From assembly GCF_009796745.1 (NCBI RefSeq), contig NZ_CP047024.1:3844001-3908000 (forward strand): DNA of 64,000 bases. Direction: 5' to 3'. Origin of the DNA: Paraglaciecola sp. L1A13 (GTDB lineage: Bacteria; Pseudomonadota; Gammaproteobacteria; Enterobacterales; Alteromonadaceae). How positions within the stretch are numbered: the first letter of the stretch is position 1; each line of letters begins with the position of its first letter. The notes under the pieces were generated by a model. That model made no database searches and was not told where the DNA came from. It was given only the letters and a program-made list of their open reading frames with translations. Below, one piece after another: positions 8,552 to 16,978 of this stretch. Both the position numbers and the translations under genes were made by a program.

Positions 8552-9676
8552 TTATTTACGGTTAAATCCGAGAGCGTAGATTGCCTCTGATTCAGGATAA
8601 TTTCCAGCATTTACGCTTAGTGCAGCGAATTCTCTTCGAATAGAATAGTTTTTTCGGATATATCTAAACTGATCCGGCTGATGAATGCTTTCTTTAAACA
8701 GTTTTGAATCATTACGAATGTCATACACACTGAGCACTAATGCGCTAAATAGCGCTTGCCCGCGCAACGTTTCGTCAACACGAATACTATCAGGTTGCGG
8801 AACAGGCAAATAGTCACTAAGTTTTTTGGTTGGGGTCAAACCGAACTGCTTGCACACCTGTTGATAAAGCATTTCGGTACCCCGAGCTTTCCCTTCAACG
8901 GTATGCCCAGCAATGTGGGCAGTGGCAAGCGCAATAAAAGGTACAAGCGCTTGGTCAATATTCGGTTCATTTTCCCACACATCTAACACTACGTTTAGCT
9001 TTTTTCCGGCTTCGAAATTGGCTAATAGTGCTTTATTATCAACCACTTCACCGCGACAGGCATTAATTAACAATTGCGTTTCACTTAGCATTTCTAAACG
9101 CTTAGCGTCGAACAGATGGGCCGTATTGTATTTGCCACCTTCAATCAATGGGACATGTAAACTGATTATGTCACATTGCATAATTTGCGACATATCAATG
9201 AAATCACGTGAGTCACCGGCATCATCTAACGGCGGATCACATAACAAATGTTGTATCCCTAAGGCCGTTAATTTGGCACTTAAGCTACTACCCACATGCC
9301 CAACACCAACAATACCGACAGTTTTTTCGGTTAACTGCCAGTCTAGTTTCTCAGCCATTACGTATAGCGCACTTAACACGTATTCAGCAACCGCAACGGC
9401 ATTACAACCTGCAGCAGAATGAAGACCTAACCCTCGGCTACGTAAATAATTCGCATCCAAATGGTTGGTGCCAGCAGTCGCGGTACCCACGTAACGAATG
9501 TTTTTATTCAAATCCAATAACTGTGCATTGACCTTTGTGGTCGAACGGACCAATAACACATCAGCATCGGCAACACGTTTTGCATCAACGTCTTTATGGG
9601 AAAAAACTTGACTATCGCCCAGTTCAGAAAAAAATTCGTCCGCGTAGGGCAAGCTGTCTTCATAATAAATTTTCAA
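8552..9676 (-). CDS. pdxB: Erythronate-4-phosphate dehydrogenase
   Basis: PdxB oxidises 4-phospho-D-erythronate to 2-oxo-3-hydroxy-4-phosphobutanoate, the second step of DXP-dependent pyridoxal phosphate synthesis. It belongs to the D-2-hydroxyacid dehydrogenases: the Rossmann motif GIVGVGHVGSSL, the substrate-binding Arg in NACRGEVVD, and the catalytic His in AHIAGHTVEGKARG are all present. The PdxB-specific C-terminal dimerisation domain follows (from about residue 285). At 374 residues it matches the family. The start is a TTG at 9676 (product begins MKIYYEDSLPYADEFF, typical of PdxB); no ATG fits. It is 38 bases upstream of asd and probably co-transcribed. Confidence 0.95.
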   Translation of the reverse strand: MKIYYEDSLPYADEFFSELGDSQVFSHKDVDAKRVADADVLLVRSTTKVNAQLLDLNKNIRYVGTATAGTNHLDANYLRSRGLGLHSAAGCNAVAVAEYVLSALYVMAEKLDWQLTEKTVGIVGVGHVGSSLSAKLTALGIQHLLCDPPLDDAGDSRDFIDMSQIMQCDIISLHVPLIEGGKYNTAHLFDAKRLEMLSETQLLINACRGEVVDNKALLANFEAGKKLNVVLDVWENEPNIDQALVPFIALATAHIAGHTVEGKARGTEMLYQQVCKQFGLTPTKKLSDYLPVPQPDSIRVDETLRGQALFSALVLSVYDIRNDSKLFKESIHQPDQFRYIRKNYSIRREFAALSVNAGNYPESEAIYALGFNRK

Positions 9677-9902
9677 TTGGCTCTATCCCTAACTTAAACG
9701 CTAAAGCGCCGTATCAGCACCTAAAAAAAGAGCGCAAGTATGCCACGGTGAACCCATAACCGAAATGCCCTGTAGAGACTTTTTATCGTCAATGACTAAT
9801 GGTCTAATCACTTGATGACTAAACCAAGTTCATTTTTTGAGATGTCGTTAGGTGCCCATGTTAGATTTGCTACCCAATAGCAGGAAGCTAACGAGATAGA
9901 AA

Positions 9903-10796
9903 TCAGCTATTTACGCGCACAAATGCTTGGTATAACGCAGCGACTTTATTAGGGGCTTCAAGTTGAGGATAGTGCCCTACATCTAAAGCGTGCGTAGTTG
10001 CTTGCGGCAAAAGTGTATTGAACTGCGTCAACATGTGCTGGCCAGATATAGGATCATGTACACCATTTATAAAACACTGGGCAACCTGTGTATGCTGCAT
10101 CGCGTTTATCCATCGTAAATTATGAACCTTACGCTCATCTATATACGTAAGTAAACGCGGTAATACTCGTCTCCCATGCTTATGTTCTAGCAATCCATAT
10201 AGCACTTCGATATGTGAAGCTTTAGGCTGACTATTAGGTCCAAAAATCTTATTGAAGCTTTGCTGCAGACTACGCTGACTCATGAAGCGTGCTATGAATG
10301 GTCCGATTGGGCTTTTAAGCAATTTCTGGGTCAATAAGGGTCGATGATAATCCGCAAACAGCCCACCATTTAGGTAACAAACGCTTTGAATATCAACGCT
10401 TGTTAGCTTATCAAAATGCCGAGTTAACAACTCTTGTGCGACTGAATCACCATAATCGTGGCAAAGAATATGACATTGCTTTATGCCCAACTGATCTAAT
10501 AGAGCCTCGATCACATCAGCTTGCTCTATCAAGCTATAATTATGTATGTGGGGCTTATCCGATAAGCCGAAGCCCAGTAAATCAAAACTTAGCAAACGAT
10601 AATCTTTGCGTAACGTTTTCCACTGACCGTGCCAATCCCAAGCAGCACTAGGAAAGCCATGGATCATTACAATCCAAGGCGCCTCACTTTTAGCGGCGGT
10701 CTCATCCTGGGCAGTCCAATAGGCAATCTTATATTCGCCTATCTGAGCGTAGTTTGCGCTTTTCTGGTACTGCTCGATACTGGGAAAGGCGCTCAT
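9903..10796 (-). CDS. Alpha/beta hydrolase with Asp nucleophile (dehalogenase/epoxide-hydrolase-like)
   Basis: The 297-residue cytoplasmic protein has the alpha/beta-hydrolase core: oxyanion motif HGFPSAAWDWH near residue 46, nucleophile elbow CHDYGDSVAQ near residue 115, acid in NGVHDPISG and catalytic His in DVGHYPQLEAP. The nucleophile is Asp, not Ser, as in haloalkane dehalogenases and epoxide hydrolases, so it probably cleaves C-halogen or epoxide bonds rather than esters; the substrate is unknown. Its ATG overlaps the stop of the class II aldolase gene by one base (TAATG at 10794-10798), so the two are translationally coupled and may act on the same compound. Confidence 0.75.
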   Translation of the reverse strand: MSAFPSIEQYQKSANYAQIGEYKIAYWTAQDETAAKSEAPWIVMIHGFPSAAWDWHGQWKTLRKDYRLLSFDLLGFGLSDKPHIHNYSLIEQADVIEALLDQLGIKQCHILCHDYGDSVAQELLTRHFDKLTSVDIQSVCYLNGGLFADYHRPLLTQKLLKSPIGPFIARFMSQRSLQQSFNKIFGPNSQPKASHIEVLYGLLEHKHGRRVLPRLLTYIDERKVHNLRWINAMQHTQVAQCFINGVHDPISGQHMLTQFNTLLPQATTHALDVGHYPQLEAPNKVAALYQAFVRVNS

Positions 10797-11548
10797 TATT
10801 GATCATAACCTGGGTTAGTACGATCGAGTTTACGCAAAATGCCAGGCCAAGCTAATGCGCCTCCCGCAGAGCGAGTCACTTGGTTCGCCTGGGCTTTTAT
10901 CCCTGCTAAAATTTTCTCAGGAATGTAGACTAATTCTTGCGCTGATGCTTGTGCCTGGAGTTGAATTTCACAGGTTCGCTGCATTAAAAACATACCTAGG
11001 AATGCATCTGCAATCGTATCAGCGCAGGTCAGCAAGCCATGATTACGTAATATCATAAAGTTGGTTGTACCTAAATCCGCTACTAAGCGCTTTTTCTCGT
11101 CAGGGTTCAAAGCAACGCCTTCGTAATCGTGATAGGACAACGAAGAAAGTACAAACAACGATTGCTGACTTAGCGGTAACAAGCCTTCTTTTTGAGTGGA
11201 CACAGCAATCCCCGCAGTTGTATGCAAATGCATGACACACTGCGCATCTTCTCGTGCTTCGTGCACAGCACTATGAATAACAAAGCCGGCTGGATTAACG
11301 TCATACTCTGATTCCATCACCTTGTTGCCTTGCAAATCAACCTTAACCAAGTTCGACGCAGTGACTTCATCAAACATCATACCGTAGGGGTTGATTAAAA
11401 AGTGATGTTCAGGTCCTGGGATGCGAGCCGAAATGTGCGTAAAAACCAAATCGTCCCAGCCGTAATAGGCCACCATGCGATATGCTGCCGCTAAATCAAT
11501 TCTTGTTTTCCATTCCTGCTCGCTTACTTGTTGTTTAACTGACTGCAT
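10796..11548 (-). CDS. Class II aldolase/adducin-family protein
   Basis: The 250-residue product belongs to the fuculose-phosphate aldolase fold family, zinc enzymes that cleave or rearrange sugar phosphates; many members have unknown substrates. Visible are the entry motif YGWDDLVFTHISAR, the zinc-ligand stretch CVMHLHTTAG, the later ligand in MILRNHGLLTCA, and SAVHEARED where the catalytic acid is usually found. It is the first gene of a two-gene operon with the Asp-nucleophile hydrolase. It is transcribed divergently from the Crp/Fnr-type gene, with 96 bases between the two starts containing a CRP-like operator, so regulation by that protein is plausible. The substrate cannot be told from sequence. 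Confidence 0.8.
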   Translation of the reverse strand: MQSVKQQVSEQEWKTRIDLAAAYRMVAYYGWDDLVFTHISARIPGPEHHFLINPYGMMFDEVTASNLVKVDLQGNKVMESEYDVNPAGFVIHSAVHEAREDAQCVMHLHTTAGIAVSTQKEGLLPLSQQSLFVLSSLSYHDYEGVALNPDEKKRLVADLGTTNFMILRNHGLLTCADTIADAFLGMFLMQRTCEIQLQAQASAQELVYIPEKILAGIKAQANQVTRSAGGALAWPGILRKLDRTNPGYDQ

Positions 11549-11611
11549 AGATTCACTTCTATTGATTGTTAATTTTGTGTCAACAATTTAGTCTACCTCT
11601 ACCTTACAAAC

Positions 11612-11627
11612 TGTCGCCAATACGACA
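11612..11627. promoter_or_regulatory. Candidate operator TGTCG-N6-CGACA
   Basis: A perfect inverted repeat TGTCG / CGACA with a six-base spacer has the same geometry as the CRP consensus TGTGA-N6-TCACA but altered inner positions. It lies between the divergent class II aldolase and Crp/Fnr-type genes, 17 bases before the ATG of the latter. Autoregulation is an inference. Confidence 0.5.
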
Positions 11628-11644
11628 ATCATCCGATAATTCCT

Positions 11645-12337
11645 ATGCAACTTGATACTTTACGTCCTATCCTGAGCCAAAGTCCGTGGTTTAAATCTAT
11701 TCCTCAGGACGTTATTGAACAACTCGTCAATGCGGCAAAATTTAAACGAGTCGATGCAGGGCAGCTTGTCTACCAAAAGCATGATTTAGGTGATGGCTTA
11801 TACTGTGTGATGTCCGGAAAAGTGCGCCTAAGTAATGTGACGCTTGAAGGTAAGGAATTAATACTCACTTGGATGCAGCCGGGTAATTGGTTTGGTGAAA
11901 TATCACTATTCGATGGATTACCTCGCGCGCACGACGCACATGCAGACGAGCCCTGCGAACTGCTCAAAATATCCAGTCTCGATTTCAAAATACTTCTCAA
12001 GCAACGTCCTGACCTTTACCCGCATTTTATGCGCTTGTTATGTCAGCGAATTCGCACCACGTTTGCTTTTATCGATGAAACTGGCAGCTTGTCTCTCAAG
12101 GGTAAATTATGTGGACGCATTCTATTATTAGCGGAAGGATTAGAGCACCAAGCCCCCATTGAAAAAGGCGCCAGTTTACGTATTTCTCAGGAATCCTTGG
12201 CGCTAATGTTGCACAGCTCACGTCAGACAGTAAATAAACTGCTGCAAGAACTACAACAGCAAGCCGTTATTAAAGTTCACTATGGCCAACTTTATATATT
12301 GGATCACGCAAAACTAAAGACCTTGTGTCAGATATAG
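11645..12337 (+). CDS. Crp/Fnr-family transcriptional regulator
   Basis: The 230-residue protein has an N-terminal cyclic-nucleotide-binding-like domain (VYQKHDLGDGLYCVMSGKVR; phosphate-cassette equivalent WFGEISLFDGLPRAHD), a long dimerisation helix, and a C-terminal winged helix whose recognition helix reads LHSSRQTVNKLLQELQ. In CRP the equivalent helix is SRETVGRILKML; the Glu that reads the inner part of TGTGA is Gln here and the following Arg is Lys, so a different site is expected. There is no N-terminal cysteine cluster, so it is not an Fnr-type iron-sulfur sensor. The effector is unknown. It lies between the aldolase-hydrolase operon and the OprC-like receptor gene, both with TGTCG-containing palindromes nearby. 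Confidence 0.85.
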   Translation: MQLDTLRPILSQSPWFKSIPQDVIEQLVNAAKFKRVDAGQLVYQKHDLGDGLYCVMSGKVRLSNVTLEGKELILTWMQPGNWFGEISLFDGLPRAHDAHADEPCELLKISSLDFKILLKQRPDLYPHFMRLLCQRIRTTFAFIDETGSLSLKGKLCGRILLLAEGLEHQAPIEKGASLRISQESLALMLHSSRQTVNKLLQELQQQAVIKVHYGQLYILDHAKLKTLCQI

Positions 12338-12409
12338 TCTCTTTTTCCCATAAAAGAGTATGCCCCAAATATCTCGCTATACCGGTAATATATTAATATC
12401 TTCGTTGCT

Positions 12410-12424
12410 GCGACAATTTGTCGC
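12410..12424. promoter_or_regulatory. 15-bp perfect palindrome upstream of the OprC-like receptor
   Basis: GCGACAATTTGTCGC is perfectly symmetric (7+1+7) and lies 62 bases before the receptor ATG. It shares the CGACA/TGTCG half-sites with the palindrome at 11612-11627 but in the opposite arrangement. It may be an operator for the Crp/Fnr-type or RegA-like regulator next to it. Confidence 0.45.
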
Positions 12425-12486
12425 GTTTTAAACACAGCTTGTACTTTATATACTCGGACGCAAATCACGTAACATTCAGATAGATA

Positions 12487-14649
12487 ATGCAAATTTCATC
12501 CTCTATGTCGTCATCCTACCGGTGCTCTTTTTCTCCTCTTGCGCTGACCATCAGCATTATTTTCTCACTTGCCATACACGCCGAAGAACCAATAGAAGTG
12601 GTGAAAGTCAGTGGTCATCAACAGAATAACGTTAGCCAACTAGGTTCAGTTGATGAGTTGTTAAAACAACAAGGTGTCGATTTTTCTGCGGCAGGAGGTA
12701 TGTCGAGCCTACCGGTATTAAACGGTATGATGGGCGATCGAGTGAAAGTGTTAATTGATGGCGCGGATATCACAGCTTCTTGCGCTAATCACATGAACCC
12801 ACCGCTGTCGTATGTATCAGCGAATCAGGTACAAGTATTAAATGTGGTCGCGGGGATCAGCCCAGTGAGCGCAGGCGGCGACAACATTGCCGGTGTTATA
12901 AGCGTAAACGAGATAGCGCCCTTGTATATTGAAGGTAGTGATATACGTTGGCATTCAGGTTACGCATCGGCCCAATACCGCAGTAATAATCAAGCAAATT
13001 CGATTGGCTTCGGTGCTCGTATGGCAAACCAATATTTTAGTCTTGATTACCAAGGTGCATATGAAGATGCTGAAAGTTACGAAGATGGTCATAGTGACAA
13101 GGTATTAGATTCGTTATACCGAGCACAAAACCATGCGCTGACCGCTGCAATAAAAGACGATAAACAACAACTTGCCATTAAGTTTACTCATCAAAATATT
13201 CCGTTTCAGGGATTTCCAAATCAGTATATGGATATGACCGATAACAAAAGTTACGGCATTACCAGTTTATATCAGCGCCAACTAGATGACGGAAAATTTG
13301 AAGCCCAAGTCAACTGGCACGGTGTTAAACATGAGATGGGTTTTTTCAGTGATGAAAAAACCGGTATGATGCCCATGAAAACAGATGCCGATGACTATAG
13401 TTATCGGCTGAACTGGCAATTTATTACCGGCAAAAACAATACTGTCAACTTTGGCCATGAATACTTTGATTATCATTTGGATGATTGGTGGCCAGCTATA
13501 GAAAACTCGATGATGATGGGACCTAACGATTACCTCAATATTAATGATGGCAAGCGTCAACGAATGGCTGTTTTTGCCGAAACAACCCAATTACTGAGTT
13601 CGAGTTGGTGGTTATCAGCAGGTATTCGTCTAGAGCATGTCAGCACGAATACAGGTGAAGTACAGGCCTATACCGAGAACTCATCAATGAGTATGGACAC
13701 GAGCTCTATGAGTATGTCTATGGATTCTGACATGCCCATAAGCACATTAAACAATAACGATGCGGCAGATATCTTCAATGCAATGAGCAGAAAGCGCAGC
13801 GACACATTGCTCGATGCGACGCTTAGTGCACGTTACCTGATTGATGCTAATCAACAAATAGAGTTTGGCTTCGCCCGTAAAAATCGCGCGCCTAACTTGT
13901 ACGAGCGTTACAGTTGGGGCGTCAGTACAATGGCCACCACCATGATAGGATGGTTCGGTGATGGTAACGGCTATATCGGTAACCCAAATCTCGCCCCCGA
14001 AACAGCCCACACCCTAAGCGCAACATATATTGACTCTGGAATAAATAATGATTGGCAGCTTAGTGCGAACCTCTGGTACACATCGGTAAAAGATTATATT
14101 GACGCCCACGTTGTTGATTCATTTAACAATACCTCGGTTGATATAGGTACGCGAAATATTCTGCAATTTACAAACGTAGATGCAACCTTGTATGGGGTTA
14201 AACTGGCCGGCTCACTACAACTAAGCGATTCTAGGGCTTGGGGACAATGGCAATTGAATGCCGATATCACCAGTACACGTGGAAAACGAGATAATAATAA
14301 CGGAGACTTATACCAAATCGTACCTCTTAAATCGGCAATAAGTATTGAACAACAATCTGGTGCTTGGCAAAACTCGATTGAATGGCAATGGGTGGCAAGT
14401 AAAAAAGACATTGATGATCGACGTTTAGAAAATACCACCAAAAGCTACCATTTAGTTAATTTACACAGCAAACTCAATTGGCAAAACATCACACTATCAT
14501 TTGCCATCAACAATGTGCTTGACGCTTATTATGAATTACCTATGGGTGGCGTTAGCATTGCTGAATATAAAATGGACAATAGCCAAGGTTTCAACCAATT
14601 AGCAGGTGCGGGGCGGTCCGTTAACATTGGCGTGAGTTACGCATTCTAG
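12487..14649 (+). CDS. OprC/NosA-like TonB-dependent copper receptor
   Basis: This 720-residue TonB-dependent outer-membrane receptor resembles OprC/NosA, which import copper. After a signal peptide (about 1-31) comes a plug domain with DRVKVLIDGADITASC, then a 22-strand barrel ending in GVSYAF with the usual terminal Phe. Copper-site residues known in OprC are present: Cys99 and Met103 in the CxxxM motif CANHM, and His282/Met284 in the HxM motif KHEMGFF. A Met- and Ser-rich stretch at residues about 399-417 is extra copper-binding potential. A 15-bp palindrome lies upstream, and a RegB/RegA-like pair follows 35 bases downstream, so copper supply may be tied to redox control. Copper specificity is inferred from motif conservation. 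Confidence 0.85.
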   Translation: MQISSSMSSSYRCSFSPLALTISIIFSLAIHAEEPIEVVKVSGHQQNNVSQLGSVDELLKQQGVDFSAAGGMSSLPVLNGMMGDRVKVLIDGADITASCANHMNPPLSYVSANQVQVLNVVAGISPVSAGGDNIAGVISVNEIAPLYIEGSDIRWHSGYASAQYRSNNQANSIGFGARMANQYFSLDYQGAYEDAESYEDGHSDKVLDSLYRAQNHALTAAIKDDKQQLAIKFTHQNIPFQGFPNQYMDMTDNKSYGITSLYQRQLDDGKFEAQVNWHGVKHEMGFFSDEKTGMMPMKTDADDYSYRLNWQFITGKNNTVNFGHEYFDYHLDDWWPAIENSMMMGPNDYLNINDGKRQRMAVFAETTQLLSSSWWLSAGIRLEHVSTNTGEVQAYTENSSMSMDTSSMSMSMDSDMPISTLNNNDAADIFNAMSRKRSDTLLDATLSARYLIDANQQIEFGFARKNRAPNLYERYSWGVSTMATTMIGWFGDGNGYIGNPNLAPETAHTLSATYIDSGINNDWQLSANLWYTSVKDYIDAHVVDSFNNTSVDIGTRNILQFTNVDATLYGVKLAGSLQLSDSRAWGQWQLNADITSTRGKRDNNNGDLYQIVPLKSAISIEQQSGAWQNSIEWQWVASKKDIDDRRLENTTKSYHLVNLHSKLNWQNITLSFAINNVLDAYYELPMGGVSIAEYKMDNSQGFNQLAGAGRSVNIGVSYAF

Positions 14650-14684
14650 TACTCTCATGCTCTTTAGCTAAGAGAAAATAGAAA

Positions 14685-15758
14685 ATGTTGTTACTAATGG
14701 CAATGGCATTTAAACGCCAATTACGCTTAAACCCTTGGTTAATGCTGAGCATGTTAACGTTAGAAGTCATTGGCATTAATATCGTAATCGCGCTCAATGG
14801 TGCCGCAAGTAACCCATTTAATGCTGTTTTGCTGGTTCCCTTAGTATTGGCATTTATGTTACTTCCCTTAGCGCATGCTGCTGGGTTGTTACTGTTAAGT
14901 ATACTCGCACAAATAATACAAGTGCTATTGCTACCTGAGCAAGGTCATCATCAAGGCATGATGCAAGAGCATTCTTATGCCATGGTCGGCAGTTTTATTT
15001 TAACCAGTCTACTTATCGCCATCGTGGTGTGCTACTTCCATTATCAAATTGCCGATCGTGACGGTACGTTGCAGAAACTACGAGAGCGTCAACTGCGAGA
15101 CGAGCAACTACTGGCAATAGGAACCGCTGCGGCGCAGTTAACACACGATGTGGCCACGCCTGCCCAATCTATCCGTCTGTTATTAGAAGAAGGTGCAGAG
15201 CAACAACGTTCGCAAGAATGGCTCCACGCGTTAGATCTGCAATTTCAACGCATCGAGCAGCAATTACGTAATTGGCGTGAAATCGCCGACGATGTGCGAG
15301 AACAACGTTTACATCGCTACAAGGTAGATGAACTGACCCATTCGTTGCGTCAATTGCTGCAAATAGCCCGGCCAGAGGCAGAAATTCACTGGCAATCACC
15401 ACAAGAAAACGCATTACACTTTATCTTAGCCGATCGCACGCTACTGCCTGCCCTTACCAGTGTCATTATTAACGCCTGCGAAGCCGCGTTAAATAGTACG
15501 AGCAAACGTGTGCTTGTAACCACGAAAATAAGTAAGATGGGTTGGTATTTGCAAATAGACAATCAAGGACAGAGCTTGCCAGCGGACACACTTGCATCCT
15601 TGGGAAGTCAATTTTTACCCAGTCATCACGGCCACGGTATCGGCGCAGTTCTAACCAATGCCACCATTGAGAAATTTTCAGGGGAAGTAAACTGGCAATT
15701 TAAACTGGGCACTATGACAACTACAGTTTATCTACCCTTGGACAGCAGCCATGCATAA
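14685..15758 (+). CDS. RegB/PrrB-like redox-sensing histidine kinase
   Basis: The 357-residue inner-membrane kinase has about six membrane segments in its first 120 residues. The motif GAASNPF at residues 39-45 matches the quinone-binding GGxxNPF signature of RegB/PrrB/ActS. The H-box is LTHDVATPAQS with His154, the N-box is INACEAAL, and the G-box is GHGIGAVLTNA. The redox-active cysteine of RegB in the dimerisation region is absent; the only cysteines are in the last membrane segment (VVCYF) and the N-box. It probably senses the ubiquinone pool and phosphorylates the response regulator, whose gene overlaps its end by eight bases. The 35-base spacing from the copper receptor gene suggests one transcript. 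Confidence 0.8.
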   Translation: MLLLMAMAFKRQLRLNPWLMLSMLTLEVIGINIVIALNGAASNPFNAVLLVPLVLAFMLLPLAHAAGLLLLSILAQIIQVLLLPEQGHHQGMMQEHSYAMVGSFILTSLLIAIVVCYFHYQIADRDGTLQKLRERQLRDEQLLAIGTAAAQLTHDVATPAQSIRLLLEEGAEQQRSQEWLHALDLQFQRIEQQLRNWREIADDVREQRLHRYKVDELTHSLRQLLQIARPEAEIHWQSPQENALHFILADRTLLPALTSVIINACEAALNSTSKRVLVTTKISKMGWYLQIDNQGQSLPADTLASLGSQFLPSHHGHGIGAVLTNATIEKFSGEVNWQFKLGTMTTTVYLPLDSSHA

Positions 15759-16278
15759 TCTAATACTCATTGATGATGATAATGCGTTTTTAACAGTATT
15801 GCAGCGACGCTTACAGCAAACTGGTTTATTTACTGTTAATACCTATACCAATGTCAATGATGCCTTAACAGAACCCTCATCAATAACCCACGGTATACTG
15901 CTCGACATGATGCTAGGCGGTAAATCAGGGCTCGACAGCATCGTCGCCCTAAAGACTCATTACCAACCGACCCATCTTATTATGCTGACCGGTTATGCCA
16001 GCATTGCCACAACAGTTGAAGCAATGCGCCGAGGCGCAACAGACTACATAACTAAGCCGGTGGGTTTCCAAGAACTGGTCCAGCGTTTTCAAAATGTGTC
16101 CCACGCAAGGAACGTCCCGCCAGCCAAACCGATGACTCCAGCTCAAGTAGAATGGGAACATATTCAGCGAGTATTGCTTAACCACAATGGCAATATCAGT
16201 GCTACGGCTGAAGCTCTGGGCATGCACAGACGCAGCTTACAACGTAAATTACAAAAATTTTCCCCCAGTAAAAATTAA
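15751..16278 (+). CDS. RegA/PrrA-like response regulator with Fis-type HTH
   Basis: A 175-residue two-domain regulator. The receiver domain shows the acidic pocket IDDDN (residues 7-11), the phospho-acceptor Asp52 in LLDMMLGG, Thr80 in MLTGYAS and Lys102 in ITKPVG. The C-terminal Fis-like helix-turn-helix (ISATAEALGMHRRSLQRKLQ) is the RegA/PrrA/ActR type, which controls respiration, copper-enzyme and carbon genes in response to redox state. Its gene overlaps the kinase gene by eight bases, so the pair is made together. Its targets are unknown; the upstream receptor is a likely one. Confidence 0.82.
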   Translation: MHNLILIDDDNAFLTVLQRRLQQTGLFTVNTYTNVNDALTEPSSITHGILLDMMLGGKSGLDSIVALKTHYQPTHLIMLTGYASIATTVEAMRRGATDYITKPVGFQELVQRFQNVSHARNVPPAKPMTPAQVEWEHIQRVLLNHNGNISATAEALGMHRRSLQRKLQKFSPSKN

Positions 16279-16281
16279 AAA

Positions 16282-16728
16282 CTACCTAAGCATGGTAAAA
16301 AATAAAACGAATCGCTTGCTATGCCCATCATTGAACAGTGTGTCCAGATTGTGGTTGAGCACGACCAGCCCTTGAGAAAAGACCTCATGTATTTGCTTTG
16401 TATGCAAGCAAGCTAGTAGACCAACATTCAACATGAGCGTCAGCCAAAATATTACTCTAAATGACACTTTCTGGGTTTTGTGCCGCAAGCGCTGCTGCGC
16501 AATAATCGCCCCGGGCCATCCACCAAGCAAAGCCAATAGATGCAATGTTTTTTCTGGTACGCGCCAAGTACCCTTTATTGCGGCAGCCTTATCTTTTTTG
16601 TAAAAAACATAAGCCCCTAAACTTAGCATAACGTAAAGCAAGGCTAGCATTAGCGGCGTCAATCCGAGTCCGTAAGACCCAGTTAACCCGAAAATCAATA
16701 AATAAATCCAAATGTAATGATAATTCAA
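16282..16728 (-). CDS. DUF1294 small membrane protein
   Basis: The 148-residue protein has four predicted membrane segments and the DUF1294 signature: YKKDKAAAIKGTWRVPEKTL followed by GGWPGAIIAQQRLRHKT. DUF1294 often follows a cold-shock domain in one polypeptide, but here it stands alone. The function is unknown. The start is a TTG at 16728 with a weak AAGAG upstream; no ATG gives the full first helix. It is convergent with the response-regulator gene, only three bases apart, so the two transcripts must end within each other. Confidence 0.8.
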   Translation of the reverse strand: MNYHYIWIYLLIFGLTGSYGLGLTPLMLALLYVMLSLGAYVFYKKDKAAAIKGTWRVPEKTLHLLALLGGWPGAIIAQQRLRHKTQKVSFRVIFWLTLMLNVGLLACLHTKQIHEVFSQGLVVLNHNLDTLFNDGHSKRFVLFFTMLR

Positions 16729-16978
16729 ACGAGGCTCTTGTAGTTGATGGAATCGGTTTACAGCAAATGAAAGCTCAGGGAAAAATCATATCTATGTCTA
16801 ATATGAAAATTTTAACTGGCAGGTAAAATACCCTATAACATTTAGACAATACATCATGGAATGTCTCAACAATCTGGTTTACAAGCCAGATGAACACAAA
16901 CCAAGTTTGCAATTTTCTTACCCAAGGCACGGTTAAAAGAAAGTGCACACGAAAGGTTAACTAAGGACGCTATAGTAC

